From assembly GCA_015206785.1 (NCBI GenBank), contig JADEZQ010000003.1, positions 1 to 64,000 of the forward strand: DNA of 64,000 nucleotides, written 5' to 3'. Under the pieces are notes generated by a model. The model saw only the letters and a program-made list of their open reading frames with translations, did no database searches and was not told the DNA's origin. Source of the stretch: Quinella sp. 2Q5 (lineage in GTDB: Bacteria > Bacillota > Negativicutes > Selenomonadales > Selenomonadaceae). The first letter of the stretch is position 1; each line of letters starts with the position of its first letter. The translations under genes and the position numbers were made by a program. Shown one piece after another: positions 15,138 to 22,865 of the stretch.

Positions 15138-15142
15138 ATTTT

Positions 15143-15820
15143 TCATTCGGCGAAGCACGCATACACAGCCAACGTCCCGCGCCCGACGCTCACGGAAATT
15201 TCTGCGGCGTCAGCTCGGTTGCTCACGGCGTTGGGAAAATTTTGCGTCAACGTCGCGCCGTCAAGTTCCCAATGCAAACCGCGCGTCGTCACGCCCGAAC
15301 ATGCGCCCGACATCGGCAACAGGCTCACGGCTTTTGGCAGACGATTGAACTGCACGCCGACGGTCTCGCTTTTGACGAACAAGACAAGCTCGCGCTCGTC
15401 CGCCATGAAAATTTTTCCATCCGCCGCCGCGCAGGTGAACAGCACGCTGAACAAATGATCCGCCCGCCCGCCGAAGCCGCCCGTCAAAATCGCCGCGTGC
15501 TCGCCGAAAATTTCTGTCGCACGGCTGAGGGCAAGCTGCGTGTCGGTGAAGTCTTTGTCCGCCGGAAATTTTTCTGCGGGAATTTTTTTCGCCCGCGCCC
15601 AATCGACTGCATCGGGGCTCGCGCTGTCGAAGTCGCCAATCAAAATGTCGGGGACGACGCCGCACGCTCGACAGACCTCGACGCCGCGGTCGACGCCGAA
15701 AATTTTTCGCCCGACAGCAACGTCGCTGAGCCAACCGACATCCGGTGCACGCCCGCCGACAACGAACAGAATCTCCTGCGCGACGGTCGCTGAAAAAATT
15801 TCACACTGCGGCAATTTCAT
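15143..15820 (-). CDS. thiN: Thiamine pyrophosphokinase
   Basis: Makes thiamine diphosphate from thiamine and ATP. Over 225 residues the family motifs appear in order: GVDRGVEVCRACG, PDILIGDFDS, FPADKDFTDTQLAL and GGFGGRADH, followed by the C-terminal beta domain with the substrate-binding SLLPMSG and a TTRGLHWEL strand. Start at ATG 15820, six nt after GGAGGT; a GTG three nt upstream is too close. It is convergent with the kptA unit, its stop abutting the shared terminator region. Confidence 0.93.
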   Translation of the reverse strand: MKLPQCEIFSATVAQEILFVVGGRAPDVGWLSDVAVGRKIFGVDRGVEVCRACGVVPDILIGDFDSASPDAVDWARAKKIPAEKFPADKDFTDTQLALSRATEIFGEHAAILTGGFGGRADHLFSVLFTCAAADGKIFMADERELVLFVKSETVGVQFNRLPKAVSLLPMSGACSGVTTRGLHWELDGATLTQNFPNAVSNRADAAEISVSVGRGTLAVYACFAE

Positions 15821-15881
15821 CACGCCACCTCCTTCGGCTGAATCTTAGCACGCCGCGTTGATGAGCGCACGAAAAATTTTC

Positions 15882-15912
15882 TTGCGTCGGAGTCGGCTCA
15901 ACGTGTTATAAT
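15882..15912 (+). promoter_or_regulatory. Promoter for the iron alcohol dehydrogenase
   Basis: A consensus TATAAT lies at 15907-15912. The best -35 is TTGCGT (15882-15887), with a long 19-bp spacer. It is followed by an AAAAAAATTTTTT run and the ribosome-binding site. Confidence 0.55.
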
Positions 15913-15947
15913 CGCCGCGAAAAAAATTTTTTGGAGAGTGATTAACC

Positions 15948-17114
15948 ATGAGCTTCACCTGGCACATTCCGACGAAGATTTTGTTCGGCGCGGGCAAACT
16001 CGGCGAACTGCACAAGGAGTCGCCACTCGGCAAGAAGGCGTTGGTCGTCATCTCGAACGGCAGGTCAACCAAAACCAACGGCAGCCTCGACAAGCTTCAA
16101 GACGAGCTGAAACTTTGGGGCGCGAGCTTCGTCGTCTTCAACAAGATAGCCGCCAACCCGATTGCCCCGACCGTCGACGAGGCGATTGCTTTCGGGCGCG
16201 CTGAAGGTTGCGATTTTGTAATCGGGCTCGGTGGCGGCAGTGTGTTGGACGCCGCAAAAGCCATCGCCACAATGATTCCGCAGGAAGGCTCGCGCGTTTG
16301 GGATTACATCATGTTCGGCACGGGCGGCAAGAAGCAATTGACCGCATCCGCCCTGCCATACGTCGCCATCACCACCAGCGCGGGCACCGGCTCGGAAGTC
16401 GACGCGGGCGCAGTCATCACCAACCCCGACACCAACGAGAAGACTGCGTTCTTCGGCGGCTATCCCGTCCTGGCGATTGTCGACCCGCTGTACATGCTGA
16501 CCGTTCCCAAACATTTCACCGCCTATCAGGGCTTCGATGCCTTCTTCCACAACGCCGAGGGCTACATCTCCAACGCCCGCAACGAGGCTTCCGCGATGAT
16601 TGAGCTGACGGCTATCAGCAAGCTCGCCAAATATCTGCCCGTTGCCGTCAACGACGGGAAGAATCTTGAGGCGCGCACGCAGGTCGCCTTCGCCAACACT
16701 CTCGGCGGCTTCTCGATGGACGTCTGCGTCTGCACGTCGGAACATTCGCTTGAACACGCCTTGAGTGCCTATCACCCCGAACTGCCGCACGGCGCGGGGC
16801 TTATCATGCTGTCGGTTGCTTACTTCTCGCACTTCGTCGACGCTCACGCCTGCGACGACAAGTTCATCGATATGGCTCGCGCAATGGGCAACGTCAACGC
16901 CGACAAACCCGAAGACTTCATCACCGCGCTAAAGAATCTGCAGAAAGCTTGCGGCGTGGACAACCTCAAAATGAGCGACTGGGGCATAACGCCCGACGAG
17001 TTCCCCAAGATGGTTCAGAATACCCGCGACGCGATGGGCTTCCTTTTGCAGTTTGACCCCGTGCCCTTGAGCGATGACGACATGTTGAACATCTACCGCA
17101 AGTCCTATCGCTGA
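15948..17114 (+). CDS. Iron-containing alcohol dehydrogenase
   Basis: Group III metal-dependent dehydrogenase, 388 residues, reducing aldehydes or ketones with NAD(P)H. The dinucleotide-binding GLGGGSVLDAAKAIA lies near 93-107, and TTSAGTGSEV near 144. Metal ligands fit DPLYM, FFHNAEG, EHSLEHALSAYHP and the downstream PHG. It resembles butanol-dehydrogenase (YqhD/BDH)-type members but the substrate is open. A good promoter and GGAGAGTG site precede ATG 15948. Codon use is GC-biased with no AAAATTTT inside, as expected for a well-expressed gene. Monocistronic. Confidence 0.92.
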   Translation: MSFTWHIPTKILFGAGKLGELHKESPLGKKALVVISNGRSTKTNGSLDKLQDELKLWGASFVVFNKIAANPIAPTVDEAIAFGRAEGCDFVIGLGGGSVLDAAKAIATMIPQEGSRVWDYIMFGTGGKKQLTASALPYVAITTSAGTGSEVDAGAVITNPDTNEKTAFFGGYPVLAIVDPLYMLTVPKHFTAYQGFDAFFHNAEGYISNARNEASAMIELTAISKLAKYLPVAVNDGKNLEARTQVAFANTLGGFSMDVCVCTSEHSLEHALSAYHPELPHGAGLIMLSVAYFSHFVDAHACDDKFIDMARAMGNVNADKPEDFITALKNLQKACGVDNLKMSDWGITPDEFPKMVQNTRDAMGFLLQFDPVPLSDDDMLNIYRKSYR

Positions 17115-17118
17115 CGGC

Positions 17119-17262
17119 TTGCCAAAATTTTCCGCGGCTGATACAATCCGCCGCGAGTAACAACAGAAAAGAGATCGTCCATTGTACTCACGGGCGCAAA
17201 GAAAATCCCCCGGGCAGGTTCGCTCAAACCTTCCAGGGGATTGCGTCACTTATTAACGGCGG
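17119..17262. other. Hairpin RNA element, copy A (promoter, large hairpin, small hairpin)
   Basis: On plus: TTGCCA (17119-17124), 17-bp spacer, TACAAT (17142-17147), then at about 50 nt a branched hairpin, AATCCCC (17204-17210) with GGGGATT (17236-17242), then TTGCGTCACTTA and a short CGT/ACG stem. On minus the same large hairpin is followed by a T-rich run, so it could end a minus transcript. Two related copies lie at 47.5-47.84 kb. Nothing here codes for protein, and neither neighbour runs on the minus strand. Confidence 0.6.
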
Positions 17263-17305
17263 CGATTGGGGCGAAAATTTTGTTCGACGGCGTTTTTGTC
17301 AAGAC

Positions 17306-17334
17306 TTGTCAGGGGAAAGTTTTCGTGCTATTAT
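17306..17334 (+). promoter_or_regulatory. Strong sigma-70 promoter of the 6S-like RNA
   Basis: TTGTCA (17306-17311), exactly 17 bp, and TATTAT (17329-17334). Transcription should begin near 17341. Confidence 0.75.
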
Positions 17335-17340
17335 CTGCGC

Positions 17341-17530
17341 GAAGAAGAAAACTTCTGGGGTGTACGAGGACTTGAGTAATGTCTAACCTACATAAATTTT
17401 AGGGAACCCGAATTGATTTCGGAAGATGGAGAATTGTCCGCGTGGCAAGTAACAGAGACCGAGCTTAGGGAGCCCACCTGCGAGTAAGCAGGTTTAGACA
17501 TTTGGAGGAACCGGCACTTTGGAGCCCTTT
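17341..17530 (+). ncRNA. ssrS: Probable 6S RNA
   Basis: A non-coding stretch of about 190 nt behind a strong promoter folds as one long rod. AATGTCTAACCT near 17379-17390 pairs with AGGTTTAGACATT near 17489-17502 across a large interior loop, and CTGGGGTG near 17354 pairs with CACTTTGG near 17515 through several G-U pairs. A small ACCTGC/GCAGGT hairpin sits on the 3' side of the central bubble. This layout (closing stem, long duplex, open central bubble with a 3' hairpin) is that of bacterial 6S RNA, which mimics an open promoter and binds RNA polymerase. It lacks the T-box and tmRNA signatures. Identity rests on fold and context, not on an alignment. Confidence 0.55.
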
Positions 17531-17536
17531 TTCAGG

Positions 17537-17570
17537 AGAGATTGCTGATGTCAATCGGCAGTCTCTTCTT
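17537..17570 (+). terminator. Intrinsic terminator after the 6S-like RNA
   Basis: AGAGATTGCTGA and TCGGCAGTCTCT form a 12-bp stem with two G-U pairs; the T tract (TCTTCTT) is weak. Confidence 0.5.
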
Positions 17571-17618
17571 GCGTTTGCGGGGGAAATTGTATAAACTTGC
17601 CGGCGAGGTGAATTGACA

Positions 17619-18074
17619 ATGGCAGTAAAAATCGGCAGCGCGGGCGTAGCGACATCCCCGCTTGAAATTTTGCGCGGCGGCGGCGAACATCCGCACGGCA
17701 AGGAGCTGACGTTTGAGGCGGAGCTGAACGAGCAACAGACCGAAGGCGTTTCTCACGAAGAGATGGAGCAGATGCTCAAGAAGATTGACGAGCAGGCTGC
17801 GCGCCTTGGCAAAACGCCGACATATGACGAGCTCAAGGAGTATCGCACGCTGATAAAAAATTTCGTCGGCGCGGCGGTCAGCAACATGTACGAGGTGCAC
17901 ACGTCCGCCGGCTGGGACCGCATGGGTCGTCAACGGGTCTACACCACCGTTCGCAAGATTGACCGCAAGCTGGAGGAGATGGCGGAGAAAATTCGTCTGG
18001 GGCAATCCGATCAACTGGACATCGTTGCGGCGCACGACGCCATACGCGGCATGCTAGTCGATTTGTATATGTGA
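17619..18074 (+). CDS. yaaR: YaaR/DUF327 family protein
   Basis: A 151-residue, helix-rich cytoplasmic protein of the Bacillota YaaR family (DUF327), recognised by HEEMEQMLKKIDEQ, LKEYRTLIKNFVGAAVSNMYEV and RKIDRKLEEMAEKI. Its biochemical role is unknown. In Bacillus the gene likewise sits directly before holB and ricT, so the order is conserved. Start at ATG 17619, nine nt after GAGGTG. Its TGA overlaps the holB ATG (TGATG). Confidence 0.9.
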   Translation: MAVKIGSAGVATSPLEILRGGGEHPHGKELTFEAELNEQQTEGVSHEEMEQMLKKIDEQAARLGKTPTYDELKEYRTLIKNFVGAAVSNMYEVHTSAGWDRMGRQRVYTTVRKIDRKLEEMAEKIRLGQSDQLDIVAAHDAIRGMLVDLYM

Positions 18075-19063
18075 TGGGTTGGGAAAAATTTTTCGGGCAC
18101 GCGGCGACTGTCGACTATCTGCGCAAAAATATCGCATCGGGAAAATTTCCGCACGCCGTCATCTTCGCTGGCACTGAGGGCATCGGCAAACGCACGGCGG
18201 CTGACATCTGCGCGGCGGCACTTCTATGCGATAACCCCGTCGACGGCTCTCCCTGCGGCGTGTGCGAAAGTTGTCGGCTCACGGCGGCGAAGAGTCATCC
18301 CGATTTTTATATCGTTGAGCCCGAAGCTAACAAGAGCAAGACCCGCCTCATCAAGATTGGGCAAATCCGCGCCATGCAGACCGAGGCAGCCTTGCGCCCG
18401 ATAAATTCCGAACGACGCGTGGTGATTATCGACGGGGCGGAGCTGATGAACAACGCCGCCGCCAATTGTCTGCTAAAGACGATTGAGGAGCCGCCGAGCC
18501 AAACGATATTCGTCCTGGTCACTGCAAACCTGTCGAGCTTGCCGATAACGATTCGTTCGCGGTGCATAACCGTTCACTTCGACAGACTGCCCCCCGCGCA
18601 GATTCAAGACGCGCTCATTGCTCGCGGCGCGGAATTTGACGAAGCGCGGCGGCTGTCAGTCATTGCGGGCGGAAGTTTCGGGCGGGCGTTGACGCTCAAA
18701 GATTCGGGCGGCGCACAGCTTCGCGAGGACGCCTTCAACACGCTGGAGAAAATTTCACGCGGCGAGTTCAACAACGAAGACATCTTCACGTTCGGCGCGA
18801 CCGTTGCCGAGTGGCCACGCGACAGGTTCGCCGACTTCGTGATCTACATCCAAAAAATTCTGCGCGACGTTTATTCCGCCGACGTGTCGGAGCCGCTCAA
18901 CCCCGACCTGTCGGAGCGAACGGCGGCGTTGAACATTTCCGAGCAAAAAATTTTCGCGCTGATGGAAACGGGCACGACCTTCCACAGGCGGCTCAAGTCC
19001 AACGCGAGCTTGCGGCTGATGGCGGAAGCGTACCTGATGAGCCTGCGAAAAATTTTTCGGTGA
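18074..19063 (+). CDS. holB: DNA polymerase III delta' subunit
   Basis: Clamp-loader subunit of the replicative polymerase, 329 residues. It has the AAA+ fold with a Walker A variant GTEGIGKRT near 33-41 and a zinc module CDNPVDGSPCGVCESC, followed by RVVIIDGAELMNNAAANCLLKTIEEPP and the SRC motif in TIRSRC. The start is ATG 18074, coupled to yaaR; a GTG one codon earlier is also possible. The gene is the second member of the yaaR-holB-ricT-trmN6 unit. Confidence 0.95.
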   Translation: MGWEKFFGHAATVDYLRKNIASGKFPHAVIFAGTEGIGKRTAADICAAALLCDNPVDGSPCGVCESCRLTAAKSHPDFYIVEPEANKSKTRLIKIGQIRAMQTEAALRPINSERRVVIIDGAELMNNAAANCLLKTIEEPPSQTIFVLVTANLSSLPITIRSRCITVHFDRLPPAQIQDALIARGAEFDEARRLSVIAGGSFGRALTLKDSGGAQLREDAFNTLEKISRGEFNNEDIFTFGATVAEWPRDRFADFVIYIQKILRDVYSADVSEPLNPDLSERTAALNISEQKIFALMETGTTFHRRLKSNASLRLMAEAYLMSLRKIFR

Positions 19064-19099
19064 CGCGCCACGTCGCCGAAATTTTTGAGGAGTGAGCCA

Positions 19100-20200
19100 A
19101 TGCAAATTATCGGAGTCCGCCTGAAGAAGGCGGGCAAAATATTTTTCTTCGACCCCGACGGCGAAGCGATATCCAAAGGCGATTGGGTGCTGGTGGAGAC
19201 GGCGCGCGGGCTTGAATGCGCTCAGGTGATTGTGGGTGCGCGGGAGCTTTCTGCCGACGAAAACCCGCAGTCAGAACCCGGCGTGCCGCTGAAAAAAATT
19301 TACCGCAAAGCGACGGCGGAAGACCTTCGTCAGCTGGAAGAGAACCACGAGGGCGAGCGTCGGGCGTTCGATATCTGTGCGCAAAAAATTTTGGAGCACG
19401 ACTTGCCGATGAAGCTCATCAACGTGGAGTTCACCTTCGACGTCAACAAAATGATCTTCTTCTTCACGGCGGACGGGCGCGTCGATTTCCGCGACCTGGT
19501 GCGGGATTTGGCGTCAATCTTCCGCACGAGGATTGAACTGCGGCAGGTTGGCGTGCGCGACGAAGCAAAACTTTTGGGCGGCATGGGCGGTTGCGGGCGA
19601 CCGCTGTGTTGTGCGTCGTTCCTGGGGGATTTTGTTCCCGTGTCCATCCGCATGGCGAAGGATCAGAATCTGTCGCTGAACCCGACAAAAATTTCCGGCG
19701 TGTGCGGGCGGCTGATGTGTTGCCTGAAGTTCGAGAACGATCTTTATTGCGAGAACTGTCCGCGCCAGACGACGACCTTGCGACCGAAGGTGGGCAGCCG
19801 AGTCATCGTTGCTGACGGCGAGGGCAAAGTTGTCGCCGTGAGTTTTTCGCGCAGGAACGCGACCATTCTGCTGGACACGAGCAAGACCGTCGTCATCGGC
19901 TGGGAAGAGATTTTGCCCGTCAACGCCGAGGATTTTGAATCTGCAGACGATGCGCCCGCCGAGGAGCCTAAGCCCGTTGAAGAATCGCCGCGACCTGAAC
20001 GGCGCGAACGCCCGCCACGTGAACGCCCGCCGCGCACCGAACATTCCCCGCGAGAACGTCCGCCGCGGAATTCCGAACGCCCGCGCAAGCCTGAAAACTT
20101 CAGCCGCCACTACGAGCGACCGCGTGCCGAACGAGCTGAACGCCCGCCGCGCAGTTCCGAACGTCCGCGCCGACCTCCGCGCCGAGACCCGCGCAAGTGA
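19100..20200 (+). CDS. ricT: RicT/PSP1-domain protein with Arg/Pro-rich tail
   Basis: PSP1-family protein; in Bacillus RicT (YaaT) with RicA and RicF forms an Fe-S complex that aids RNase Y in mRNA maturation. The 366 residues include the conserved GGMGGCGRPLCCASF near 155-170 and CGRLMCCLKFE with YCENCP near 205-230, the Cys set linked to Fe-S binding. Beyond about residue 285 comes a tail of repeated ERPPRERPPR-type units absent from typical homologues, likely disordered and suited to RNA or acidic partners. Start at ATG 19100 with GAGGAG upstream. Bacillus has yabA next; it is missing here. Confidence 0.93.
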   Translation: MQIIGVRLKKAGKIFFFDPDGEAISKGDWVLVETARGLECAQVIVGARELSADENPQSEPGVPLKKIYRKATAEDLRQLEENHEGERRAFDICAQKILEHDLPMKLINVEFTFDVNKMIFFFTADGRVDFRDLVRDLASIFRTRIELRQVGVRDEAKLLGGMGGCGRPLCCASFLGDFVPVSIRMAKDQNLSLNPTKISGVCGRLMCCLKFENDLYCENCPRQTTTLRPKVGSRVIVADGEGKVVAVSFSRRNATILLDTSKTVVIGWEEILPVNAEDFESADDAPAEEPKPVEESPRPERRERPPRERPPRTEHSPRERPPRNSERPRKPENFSRHYERPRAERAERPPRSSERPRRPPRRDPRK

Positions 20201-20931
20201 CCGGCTTCCTGCGCGAGGGCGAACGGCTCGACGACCTTATGCGTTCGGGCAGACGAATAATCCAAGACCCGCGCGAATTCTGCTTCTCGATGGACGCGGT
20301 GCTGATTGCGCACTTCCCGCGCTTCAAGCTCAACGCCCGCGTGATTGACCTGGGCACGGGCACCGGCGTCATACCCCTGCTCATTGCCGACGACGTCAGC
20401 GAAATTTGCGCGGTGGAGCTGAATTCACGGGCGGCGGACATTGCGCGGCGAAACGTCGAACTTAACGGTCTGAGCGAAAAAATTTCCGTCGTCGAGGGCG
20501 ATTACCGTCGGCACCGAGAAATTTTTTTGGCGGAGAGTTTCGACGCGGCGATTGCCAACCCGCCATACGTCCCCATTGCAAACGGCGCAGTCAATCAAAT
20601 CGTCGGCATTGCCCGCGCACGCCACGAGTTCACCGCCACGCTTGACGACGTCGTCAGAGCCGCGCGGTTCGTGCTGAAATTCCACGGCGCGTTCTTCATG
20701 ATTCACCTGGCGTCGCGTTTGAGCGAGATTGTCGACACGTTGCACCGCCACCAGATGGAAATGAAGCGCCTGCGAATGATTCACCCGAAGCCGATGCGCG
20801 AGGCTAACCTCGTGATGATTGAGGCTCTCGTCGGCGCGAACGTCGGCAACCTGAAAATTCTTCCGCCGCTGATCGTCCACAACGACGACGGCTCCTATAC
20901 CGACGAAATTCACCGAATCTACAACGCGTAA
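20197..20931 (+). CDS. trmN6: tRNA1(Val) (adenine-N6)-methyltransferase family
   Basis: SAM-dependent methyltransferase of the YfiC/YabB family, which methylates A37 of tRNA(Val). Over 244 residues: GERLDDLM at the start, SAM-binding DLGTGTGVIPLL near 49-60, EL.S.AADIARRN, and the N6-amine catalytic NPPY near 126. Start is GTG 20197, overlapping the ricT stop by four bases; the conserved GERLDDL segment follows at once, so a later start is unlikely. Last gene of its unit, followed by a terminator. Confidence 0.92.
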   Translation: MTGFLREGERLDDLMRSGRRIIQDPREFCFSMDAVLIAHFPRFKLNARVIDLGTGTGVIPLLIADDVSEICAVELNSRAADIARRNVELNGLSEKISVVEGDYRRHREIFLAESFDAAIANPPYVPIANGAVNQIVGIARARHEFTATLDDVVRAARFVLKFHGAFFMIHLASRLSEIVDTLHRHQMEMKRLRMIHPKPMREANLVMIEALVGANVGNLKILPPLIVHNDDGSYTDEIHRIYNA

Positions 20932-20938
20932 ACCCAAA

Positions 20939-20974
20939 AGCCCTCGACGATTTGTCGGGGGCTGAAATTTTTTT
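20939..20974 (+). terminator. Intrinsic terminator of the yaaR-trmN6 unit
   Basis: AGCCCTCGAC pairs with GTCGGGGGCT (one G-U), followed by a seven-T run. It may also serve the convergent rubrerythrin gene. Confidence 0.8.
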
Positions 20975-20982
20975 CGGACGAA

Positions 20983-21858
20983 TTATTTTTTGCGGAAGGC
21001 TGTCGACGGCTGACCGCACACGGGACATACATCGGGCGGATTGTCGCCGACGTGTTCATAGCCGCAGACGGAGCAGACCCATTTCTTGCCGCCGCTGAGA
21101 TTGGGAGCGTGCTTGGCAATCAGCTCGTCAATGACAACGCCGTGGTGCCATTCCTGTTCAGCAAAGACTTCCATCTCGTCGGCGACAGCAGTCAATCCCA
21201 AAGCCCGCACCCGGTCGGCGAAAGCTTTGATCTTCGTCTTGCCGCTGTATTCGGCTTTGGCGACGCCCGCGACGAACTGCCAGAAATCTTTCGGGACCTT
21301 GCCGACGAGCGTGGCGTAGAAGCCGGCATGAACTGCTTCCTGATTCGCCGACTCAATGAAGGTCTCCGCCACGTCGTTGAGCCCCTGTTCCTTAGCAAGA
21401 CGCGCCAGAGCGTAATACATCATCACGCCGTTAGCCTCGCCTTGAGCCAGAGCTGCAGCCGCCGCCTCAATCGCCGTGCCCTTCGCCAGACCGTGAATGC
21501 TGGATTTTTTTGACGGACCGCGATTAATCTTCGGGTACTCGAACGCATTGCCCACGCCGAAGTGAATGACCCATTCGGGCTTTTCGGGGATGGGAATCCA
21601 GTAGCCGTAAGCTCTGCCGAACGCGCCGTCGTAGCGGACGAATCTGGCTTCGCCGCTGTCAATCGCCTCGTTGCAAAGACAGCCGCGGTGATCTTCGGGC
21701 TTGCCGATGGAAGAACACTTGATGCCCGCTTGCAGACCGAGTTCGGCCGCCTTCTTGTTCACGGCGACAATCTCGCGGCTCCTCTGCGTAATCGTCACCG
21801 CTTCGGGGAAGTTGTCCCACATCAGGTGGAACGCGCGAATGATTTCTTCGTTGCTCAC
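20983..21858 (-). CDS. PAS-like domain fused to rubrerythrin and rubredoxin
   Basis: A 291-residue three-part protein. Residues about 1-110 resemble a PAS-type sensor fold (EIIRAFHLMWDNFPEAV, IVAVNKKAAELG, YWIPIPEKPEWVIHFGVG) and hold the CLCNEA cysteines. Residues about 130-235 are a rubrerythrin four-helix di-iron domain (EANGVMMYYALARLAKEQG, ESANQEAVHAGFY, EQEWHHGVVIDEL). The end is a rubredoxin-type FeS4 site, CSVCGYEHVGDNPPDVCPVC. Rubrerythrins reduce peroxide in anaerobes; the N-terminal part could sense a redox ligand or dock a donor. Start is GTG 21858 after GAGGGA, the only site that fits; upstream codons are unconserved. Confidence 0.85.
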   Translation of the reverse strand: MSNEEIIRAFHLMWDNFPEAVTITQRSREIVAVNKKAAELGLQAGIKCSSIGKPEDHRGCLCNEAIDSGEARFVRYDGAFGRAYGYWIPIPEKPEWVIHFGVGNAFEYPKINRGPSKKSSIHGLAKGTAIEAAAAALAQGEANGVMMYYALARLAKEQGLNDVAETFIESANQEAVHAGFYATLVGKVPKDFWQFVAGVAKAEYSGKTKIKAFADRVRALGLTAVADEMEVFAEQEWHHGVVIDELIAKHAPNLSGGKKWVCSVCGYEHVGDNPPDVCPVCGQPSTAFRKK

Positions 21859-21977
21859 ACGAATCACTCCCTCAAATGTACTGCAAGCAAAGAATAACCC
21901 GCCGCAGGATTTTCTGCAACGGGTTGGGTCGAAAGTTTTACGCCGCGACGATTTTGTAAAGCCGCGCCGACGAATGT

Positions 21978-22853
21978 TCACAGGCTCCGTTTAATCAGCG
22001 TCCATTGCGTGGCGAACATGCCCGCCAACATCATCAGGCAGCCGAAGATTTCACGAGATGTCATCACTTCGCCGAGGATCAGCCAGCCCGCCAGCGCACC
22101 GAAGATTGCCTCGAAGCTCATCAGGATTGCCGCGGCTGACGGGTCGGCATAACGTTGCCCGTAATTTTGCAATGTGAACGCCACCGCCGAGCTCATGACG
22201 CCGCCGTAGAGTATCGGCAACCACGCGTTGAGCATTGCGGTCAGCGACGGCGACTCGAACGCGAACATCGCCGCGAAACTCAAAACCGTCGTCGTGAAAA
22301 TTTGCGCGGCGGACAGTTCCATCAAGTCCACACGCGCGGCGAAACGGTCTATCAGCAAGATTTGCGCCGTCCAGAAGAATGCGCCGATGAACAGAATCGC
22401 GTCGCCGAGCTGAATCGAAAAATCCGTCACCGCCAAAAGATACAGCCCCATCAACGCCAGAGCCGCGCCGATAAAATTTTCCCGCCGAATGACTTTGCCG
22501 AGCAATTTGACGCCCAGCGGAACGAAGACGATGTATAGGCACGTGATGAACGCAGCTTTGCCTGCCGTGGTGAACTGCATGGCGACCTGTTGAAGTGAGC
22601 TTGCGACGAAGAGCACGAGACCTATTGCCAAGCCGACGCCGAAGCCTCGCCGATAATTCATGCGTTGACGTTCGCGAGCACGTTGCCTGCGCGTGACGAT
22701 TAACACCGCCGCCAAAGAGACCGTGCCCGCCAAATATCTCGCCGCCGCATACGAGAACGGCCCCAGCCCGTCCATGCCCGCCATCTGCGCCACGAACGTC
22801 GTTCCCCAAAAAAACGCCGCGCCCAAGAGCATCAGCGTTCCGCGAATTTGCAT
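21978..22853 (-). CDS. EamA/DMT-family permease
   Basis: A 291-residue membrane protein with ten hydrophobic segments in two EamA repeats, the first beginning LMLLGAAFFWGTTFVAQMAGMDGLGPFSYAAARY and the second near AILFIGAFFWTAQILLIDRFA. Family members move drugs or metabolites; the substrate is unknown. Start at ATG 22853 with AGGCGG seven nt upstream, 12 nt beyond the rimI stop. It is the last gene of the tsaE-led minus-strand unit. Confidence 0.88.
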   Translation of the reverse strand: MQIRGTLMLLGAAFFWGTTFVAQMAGMDGLGPFSYAAARYLAGTVSLAAVLIVTRRQRARERQRMNYRRGFGVGLAIGLVLFVASSLQQVAMQFTTAGKAAFITCLYIVFVPLGVKLLGKVIRRENFIGAALALMGLYLLAVTDFSIQLGDAILFIGAFFWTAQILLIDRFAARVDLMELSAAQIFTTTVLSFAAMFAFESPSLTAMLNAWLPILYGGVMSSAVAFTLQNYGQRYADPSAAAILMSFEAIFGALAGWLILGEVMTSREIFGCLMMLAGMFATQWTLIKRSL

Positions 22854-22865
22854 TGACACCGCCGC

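Noticed and set aside
17341-17530. T-box leader or tmRNA
   Set aside because: No T-box core, no specifier loop and no aminoacyl-synthetase or amino-acid gene downstream; no tRNA-like end or tag frame for tmRNA.
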